From: Odobenus rosmarus divergens
Taxonomy: Eukaryota; Chordata; Mammalia; Carnivora; Odobenidae
NCBI RefSeq assembly: GCF_000321225.1
Contig: NW_004450477.1
Span: forward strand, 2,694,437 to 2,758,436
Length of the DNA stretch: 64,000 nt
Reading direction: 5' to 3'
In this document: positions 57,330-64,000 of the stretch, piece by piece
How positions within the stretch are numbered: position 1 is the first letter of the stretch
Layout: each line of letters opens with the position of its first letter
Program-made: the position numbers and the translations under genes
The notes under the pieces: generated by a model
Seen by the model: the letters and a program-made list of their open reading frames with translations, nothing else
Told to the model about the DNA's origin: nothing
Databases searched by the model: none

Positions 57330-60300
57330 AACAGTCTCATGATACTAAGGAGATAAAAATGAGAGTTCAGGGCTTACAAAGGTGCAGAGGTCCTGGAGAC
57401 ACCCCATGCTTATAAATACCCTCCCACTTTAGTCAGGAACCCTGAAGGACTATATCCTAGGAGAAATGGCTTGCCAAAAATAGGCCAACTTGTATAAAGA
57501 CTGAAACCCAACCTCAAACTAGCTGACCAGAAATAGACCAAATTTACAAAGACTGAAACTAAGCCTTAAATCAGCTCAACTGCTAATATGGATTAAGGTG
57601 ATCTGTTCCTGGTCTGGTTGCCTGTCCCAAACTAAAGAGAATCAGAAAATATAATATCATGTAATATCATCTGGATCTTTTGTAGTTATATATATATATA
57701 TGTAATATCCATCACTAAGTTAAATAAATACCAGGCATAATAAGAAGCAGGATTAAGAGAAGAAAAAGACACTCAAAACAGACACACAGGTGATACAGAT
57801 ATTGCAGTTATCAGACAGGGGCTTTAATGTCAGTAATTAACAGGTTCAAGACAGTAAATGACAAGATAGAGAATTTCACCAGAGAATTGGGATCTATTTA
57901 CATAAAAAAGCAAATAGAAAAAAATCAAATAGAAATTCTAGATTGAAATAGAATCACTGATATTAAGCATAAGTAGGTGGATTTAACAGTGGTTTAGACA
58001 CCGCCAAAGAGAGATTAGTGATCTAGAAGATAGGCCAGTAAAAAAATACCCTGCCTAAAACAGAAAGAGAGAGAGAAAAAAAAAAAGATCAAAAATAAGA
58101 AAATGTCCATAAAAGAGATATGATATGTAATGAAAAGGTCTAACACACATGTCATTGGAATCCCAGAAAGATAATGGAAGAAGCCATATTTCAAGAGATA
58201 CTAACAGAGAATTTTCCAAAACTAATGAAGCGTACCTAACCACAGACTAAAGAAGTGGTATCAGTCCCTAGAAGGATAAATGTAAAGAAGGACACAAACA
58301 CATGCCACTAATACTTCTGAATGCCAAAGACAAAAAGGAAATTTAAAAGCAGCCCGAGAAAAAAGACCTATTACCTTCGAAGAAGCAGTAAGAAAACTAA
58401 CAGAGTTCTCGACTGAAATGATGGAATCCAGGAGACAATGAAATACATCTTTAAACTGTTGAAGAAAAATAAATGCCAAAGTAGAATTTTATACCTAGAT
58501 TTTCCTTGGCGATAAAGATGAAATAAAATAACTTCCAGAAACAAAGACTGAATTTATTGCCACCCTAAAAGAATACTAAAAGGGGTTCTTCAGAAAGAAG
58601 CATTTCTGATTCCAGTTAGAAGCATGGAGAAGCAGAAAGGAATGAAGAACAATGGATAAGACAAACATGTGAGGAAATGTAAATGAATATTGACAGTAAA
58701 AAATAATAATAATGTCTCAGTGGGATTAAAGTACATGTAACATCAAAATATACAACAAGCAATAATAAAAAAAGGAATGAGGGGGTAAATAGGATTGAAG
58801 TGTTCTAAATCCTTTCATTTTCTGGAGAATGGGAAAAGTACGAATCAATAATAAGTGAAGGATGTTATTTACATGATAATCCTTAAAATAATGTAAAATA
58901 GTATACGAGTAACAAGATAATAGAGAAGGGAATATTTAAAAGAAGACTTGACTAGCCCAAAAGAAGGTGAGAATTGAGAGAACTGAGAGAAAAAGGAACA
59001 GTGAACAATAGGAAAAATAGGAAAAGTATAGAATGTAGATTTAAATCCAAATATATCAGTAATTGCATTAAAAAAATGGGTTGGGGCACCTGGGTGGCAC
59101 AGTTGGTTGAGTGTCTGACTCTTGGTTTTGGCTCAGGTGGTGATCTCGGGGTTGTGAGATCGAGCCCTGTGCTGGGCTCTGCACTCAGCACGGGGTCTGC
59201 TTAAGACTCTCTCCCTCTGCCCCTTCTGCCTCGCCCTCTTGCTCTCAAATAAATAAATAAATCTTTTAAAAAATGGGTTAAATATTCCAATTAAAACTCT
59301 GAAATTGTGAAATTTGATTTTAAAAAACACAACAAAATCCAGCTAATGCTGCTTACAAAAACATCTTAAATATATGGACACAAGAAGACTGATAGTAAAT
59401 GAATGGAAAAATGATATTCCGTGCAAATCAGGGATATAGCAAATGAAGTGGAAGTTATGGCAGAAAACATGACTAGATACAAAGAAGGACAATCAACCAA
59501 GGAGATACCAGAAACTCCAAGTTGTTTACATCTAATTACAGAATGTATGAAATAAATTTTGACAAAATAGCATGTAATATTACGTAAATAGACAAATTTA
59601 CAATTAGAGTGGCTTTTTAGCATGTGTTTTTAGTAACTGATAGCAGAAGATGACAAAAAAGTCTGTTTGGCTGTAGAAGATTTTATTTGAATGCTGTCAA
59701 CCAGTGTAACCTAATTGACATGTAGAGATCATTATACCCCACAATCGTGGAATATACGTACCTTATAAGTGCACGTGGAACATTTGCCAAAATTTACCAT
59801 ATTTGGGTCTTAAAGGAATTGAATCTGTAAATAAGTCCTTTCTATCAAGAAACCCTCGGGCTCAGATATCATTAGTGAACTTTGCCAAATATTTAAAGAA
59901 CTAGCACTAATCTTATACCAACTCCTCTAGAGAATGGAAAAAGAGGTGAACACTTCCAAACTCATTTTATGAATATAACCTTGATCCCTAAACCTGGCAA
60001 GGACATTACAAGAAAGAAAAGTGCCTGGGTCAATCTCTTTCATAAGCATAGATACAAACTTAAGGAAAATGTTCGCAAAATAAGTTCAACAATGTGTTCA
60101 AAGGATAAGACAGAGTAGTACCAAGTTGGATTAATTCTAGAAATGAAAATTTGGTATAATATTTAAAAACCAGTGTTAGTACGCTAATAGGCTAAAGAGA
60201 AAAATCATGTTCATAATACAGAAAAAGCATTTGTTAAAGTTTATACCCCTTTGTTTAAAAAAAAAACCTCTTAGCAAACTTGGATCTCAGCAAACTGCAG

Positions 60301-62312
60301 ATATTGATGAATGATATCTCTTTAAAAATAGAGCAAACATCATATTTAATGGTAAAATATTGAAAGCCCCGAAATGGGACTGCGACAAGGAAGTCAGTTG
60401 TAATCACTTCTTTTCAACATGGCCCTGGAAGTCCTAACCGGAACAACAAGGCCAGGAAAAGAAATAAAAAGTATGAAGATTTGAAAGGAAGAATAAAATT
60501 GTCATTTGTAGACATCATGATTACATACAAAGATTATTCAAAACAATCTATATAGCTCATCACCTAGAATTAACAAATAAACTTAGCAAAGTCACTGGGT
60601 ATGAGATTAGTATGTAAAAATCAACTCAATTTCTATATTACAGTGACAAAAACTAGAAACTAAAAATGATGAAAAAATAAAATCATCAGATATCTAGGAA
60701 TACATTTGACCAAAGATATTCTAGACCTCTACTCAGGAAATTTAGAGATATTTTTAAAAACTGAATTAAATGGCCAGATACACAATGTTCAGAAATTGGA
60801 AGACTCAGTATTGCAAAGATGTAATTTTTCCTGAGTTGGTATATGTAATCCCAATTAAAATCCAAGTAGATTTTCTTTTTTTGTAGAAACTGACAAACGG
60901 ATTCTAATATTTATATGGAAATGCACAAGGCCAAGAATGGCCAAGGTAGTCTTGAAAAAGATAAAACTAGAGGACTTACATTGCCAGGATGAAGACTTGT
61001 TTCTAAGTTATAGTACCTAAACATTGTGGTATTGGTGCAAGGACATATAACTAGACCTTGGAACAGCATGAGTCCGGAGACATACCCATACACATATTGG
61101 TGATGACAGAGGTAATGAGAAAAGGTTTGTCCTTTCAGTAAATGGTCCTGGGTTAATTGGATATCCACATGGGAATAAGTTCATCTTGCCCCTTTTCTTG
61201 CATTATATTAAAAACTCAGTTCCAGGTGGACCATAAATCTAATGGTGAAAGGTTAAACAATAAAACCCCTAGATGATAATAAAGGAAAATACATTCACAA
61301 CTTTGGGTAGGCAAAGATTTTTTAGGCAAGACACAAATAGCACTAGCCCTAAAGGAATAAATGTGATAATTTGGAGTACATTAAAATGAAGGTTTGTTCA
61401 TCAAAAGACACCAATACAAGTTGAAGGGCAAGTCACACAATGGGAGAAGATATCTTTCTCCGATCTGTGTGTATGTATTATTCAACAAAGGACTCATATT
61501 CAAAATACATAAAGAGCCCTGCTCCTACTAAATAAATAAGAAAAGACAGTCTAATAGAAGAAGAGGCAAGAGACTTGAACAGACACTTCAAGATGATATC
61601 CAAATGGCCAATAGACTTTATTCATCAGGGACATGCAAATAAAAACCATTTTAAGTTGCACATCCACTAGAATGGCTAACATTTAAAAGCATGATAAAAC
61701 TAAAGGTTGGCAAAGATGTGGAACAGAAGAAATGCTCACACACCCACTTTTAAATACTCTTTTACAAGCTACAAAACTGAAAATCTGCACGCTCCATGAC
61801 TCACCAATTCCATTCCTAAATAGAGACCCAACAGATACATAAACATAGATGCCCAAAAGGACATATATAAAAATGTTCACAGTAGCAACCTGTGTGATAC
61901 CAAAAAAACAGAGACCATGCAATGTTTATCGTCAGTGGAATGGATGGTTTTGTTATATTCATACAATAGCATATTGTACAACATTGAAAATGAATGTGCT
62001 GTTACTTCCATGCAACAACATGGAAGGATCTCACAGACATATAGTTGGGTAAAAGAAGCTAGACACTGGAGAGTACCTGCACAACTCATATCAAGTTCAA
62101 GTGCGGGAAAACTAGTTTATGACTTTACAAGTTAAGATAACAGATACCTTTGGATGAGAAGGAGGATTTAGTGGCTGCGTGGGGCCTCTGGGTGCCAAGA
62201 ATGTTCTATGTTCTTAACTGAGTGGTGGTTATATGGAGGCATTCACTGCAAAAATTCATTGTTTTGTACACTTTTCTAAATGTGTTATACTTAGATAATT
62301 AAAAAAATTACT
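57330..62312 (+). mobile_element. Decayed L1M LINE, sense, about 5 kb
   Basis: The order of landmarks is that of an L1: an ORF1-like stretch (57,770-58,700; 'acacacaggtgatacagatattg', 'ttttccaaaactaatgaag', 'gtagaattttatacctag'), then ORF2-like pieces including a reverse-transcriptase region near 60,250-60,480 ('cgaaatgggactgcgacaagg'), and an L1M 3' UTR ending near 62,312 ('taattaaaaaaatta'). All frames are broken and much of ORF2 is deleted. A SINE inserted at 59,083-59,267. Confidence 0.88.
59083..59267 (+). mobile_element. CAN SINE, sense, inside the L1M
   Basis: Target duplication aaaaaatgggtt at 59,071-59,082 and about 59,268-59,279. It carries the 'gactcttggttttggctca' subtype, like the copy at 53,754. 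Confidence 0.95.
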
Positions 62313-62952
62313 TACAAAAACACAGAGGATAGAAGCCATTGGTATAGAATCTCTTGGCTTTTGCTGTTTGGGACTTGGCTATGTGGAAAAGAAGGAGGTG
62401 ATGATAAAGTCCGGGATATTTTTCAGATACTCTGATTTTGAGATTGTCCAGTAGCAGATTTATCGTCATCCGTAAGCACAGTGAGTGCTTTAGCATCACG
62501 GTCTCTGAGGTGCCTCAGGACCCGGAATCGTTGAAATAGCCATTTCTGTGGCCCTTCTCTTCCTTGGAGACACTAGAGCTCCACCATCTCTGCCTTATCC
62601 ACCATAGATGACGCTGGCTGTGGGCAGAGTGCTGTGGGCAGAAGGAAGGAAAGCAAAGGCTCTTTTTTGTCTCTTTTGTCCCTCCCCTTCCCCATCCTCT
62701 TTTCTTACTCGGCTGCAAAGAGTGGAATTCTTGATAGGGGAGCCTACACCCACAGATGAAAGAGACAGAAGGGCATTTATTTAATAAAAGGACAGATGTA
62801 AATTAGTATTTTGTAGACTGAGACACAAATGCTAAGATTTCAGAATGTAGTAGAGGTTAGACCCAGTGGGTGGTAGAGAGGGCTTCTTTGGGAAGGCAAG
62901 AATTTCATTTTCAGACCCTGAATGAAAAGATGTTTTAAAAATTTTATTCAGG

Positions 62953-63358
62953 GAATGTTATGGGCTGAATGTTTGGGTCCCTCCAAAATTCATATGTTGA
63001 AGCTCTAACCTCCAATGTGATGGTATTTGGAGGTGAAGCCTTTAGGAGGTAATTAGATTTAAATGATGTCATAAACCATGGCCATGATGGGAGTAGTACC
63101 CTTATATCTACCTAATAGGGATTTGTGTCCTTATGAGAAGAGGAAGAGGCAGCAGGGATCCCTTTCATCACACGAAGGTATCAAGGAAAGGCCATGGAAG
63201 CTCACAGTAAGATGGCGGCCATCTACAAGCCAGGAAGTCCGAGAATGAATCTGCCGGCATGTTGATCTTGGACTTCCTAGCCTCTGTAAGAAATAAATAC
63301 CTCTTGTTTAAGTCACCTATTCTATGGTATTTTGTTACAGCAACCCAAGGTAAGACAA
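62953..63358 (+). mobile_element. MaLR-type solo LTR, sense
   Basis: Begins 'tgttatgggctgaatgtttggg', has 'cttatgagaagaggaagagg' and the AATAAA in 'taagaaataaatacctcttg', and ends 'ggtaagacaagg'. Non-coding; related to 23,802-24,152. Confidence 0.75.
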
Positions 63359-63839
63359 GGAACTGAAACTTCACTTGGTTTAATGGCAATGGTTCCTGCA
63401 AGCTGGAGCACAGTTACCTCTTTCCTGAGGGTATTTCTCTGTGGAGTGCTGTTAGCTGGGACCCCTCAGCAGCCTAGCCACGCCCATCTTTTGTGAGCCT
63501 GGTGGTCAAGCTGAAATAAAAAATGCCCTGTGTAAGCACTGGGGTTTTCAGTCTGGCCCCATCTTGGTAATGGGAAAGTCAAGGAATGAAATGAGTTTAT
63601 GGGAACTGAAAGATTCAGCTATGCATGCCAGGGCCACAATTAAGTTGACTTCCAAGTCAGGCTTTCCCTTTAAATTCTGCTTGTTGTTAGTCTGACCAAA
63701 TAAGTTAAAAACCTTATTTACTCCTAAAAAATGGTATCATAAAAGAATTTGCTATCGGTTCTTAAATAGTGCTGCTTCTCATGTAATCCAGTCTGAGTTG
63801 AAAACTCTTTTCTCTGATTTAACAAACAGTATGTTTCAA

Positions 63840-64000
63840 GGGCGCCTGGGTGGCTCAGTAGGGTTAAGTGTCTGCTTTCGGCTCAGGTCATGATCCCCAG
63901 GTCCTGGGATCGAGTCCCATGTCAGGCTCTCTGCTTGGCAGGGAGTCTGCTTCTCCCTCTCCGTCTGCCTGCCACTCCCCCTGCTTGTCCTCTCTCTCTG
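63840..64000 (+). mobile_element. CAN SINE, sense, cut by the window end
   Basis: Consensus head GGGCGCCTGGGTGGCTCAGT and body; the window ends in the CT-rich region, so the tail lies outside. Confidence 0.95.

Larger units (their letters stand above)
33357..64000 (+). other. FHOD3: FHOD3 intron 1 (5' part)
   Basis: The intron begins at GTACGG after codon 55 and runs past the window end. No open frame resembling later FHOD3 exons (FH3 repeats, FH1 proline runs, FH2) was found. Content is interspersed repeats listed separately, plus unique-looking sequence. In these stretches of more than 300 bases I see no gene: 34,030-35,390 (a TTC-rich run at 34,075-34,105), 36,520-37,090, 38,236-40,910 (an AT-rich part at 39,080-39,340), 42,220-42,990, 45,340-46,380, 46,610-48,700, 50,400-52,580 (a CT run at about 51,151-51,178), 52,870-53,750, 53,940-54,960, 55,120-56,910 and 63,360-63,835. 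A long first intron is usual for this gene. Confidence 0.9.

Noticed and set aside
6158..64000. Pol III A-box and B-box signals suggesting tRNA genes
   Set aside because: They belong to CAN SINE heads; none folds as a full tRNA with a proper anticodon stem.

Overview
This window is nuclear DNA of a placental mammal, almost certainly a carnivore. The clearest sign is about two dozen copies of the tRNA-Lys-derived CAN SINE (SINEC), the repeat with the 'GGCGCCTGGGTGGCTCAG' head and AAATAAATAAATAAAATCTT tail. The subtype looks like the arctoid one (bears, seals, mustelids) rather than the dog or cat type; a bear or pinniped is my best guess, from memory of the consensus sequences. There are only two protein-coding genes, both on the + strand.

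Region 1 (1-18,826) is the 3' end of MOCOS (molybdenum cofactor sulfurase). Six coding exons are present at 2483-2561, 3733-3854, 9091-9196, 11994-12132, 16472-16576 and 18695-18826. Splice phases agree across every junction and together they encode the C-terminal MOSC part (226 residues). The reading frame ends at TAA 18824-18826, seven codons before an in-frame TAA that lines up with the stop of the human protein. The introns hold SINEs, L1 3' ends, L2 and MIR pieces and microsatellites.

Region 2 (18,827 to about 32,090) is the MOCOS-FHOD3 intergenic interval. It contains a CTTT microsatellite with a 50-N assembly gap, an antisense L1 with reverse-transcriptase remnants, several SINEs, MaLR-type LTR pieces and old LINE fragments. 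It also holds the oddest structure in the window: a 208-bp patch (23,259-23,466) made of three blocks, each an inverted copy of a separate block 1.6-2.3 kb downstream, joined at 2-3 bp microhomologies.

Region 3 (about 32,090-34,025) is a strong CpG island with clustered GC boxes. It carries the promoter and first coding exon of FHOD3 (33,192-33,356, residues 1-55), a formin of muscle sarcomeres. Everything from 33,357 to the window end is intron 1 of FHOD3: no further FHOD3 exon was found, and the content is SINEs, L2, MIR, an LTR and a roughly 5-kb decayed sense L1 (57,330-62,312).

The two genes do not act in one pathway. MOCOS activates xanthine dehydrogenase and aldehyde oxidase; FHOD3 builds actin filaments. 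Their same-strand adjacency matches what I recall of human chromosome 18q12. I see no CRISPR array, operon, functional tRNA or rRNA, or intact mobile element, and nothing that qualifies as a new biological system. The most novel-looking items are the shuffled inverted insertion, the shortened MOCOS C-terminus and an overlapping upstream ATG at the FHOD3 start.
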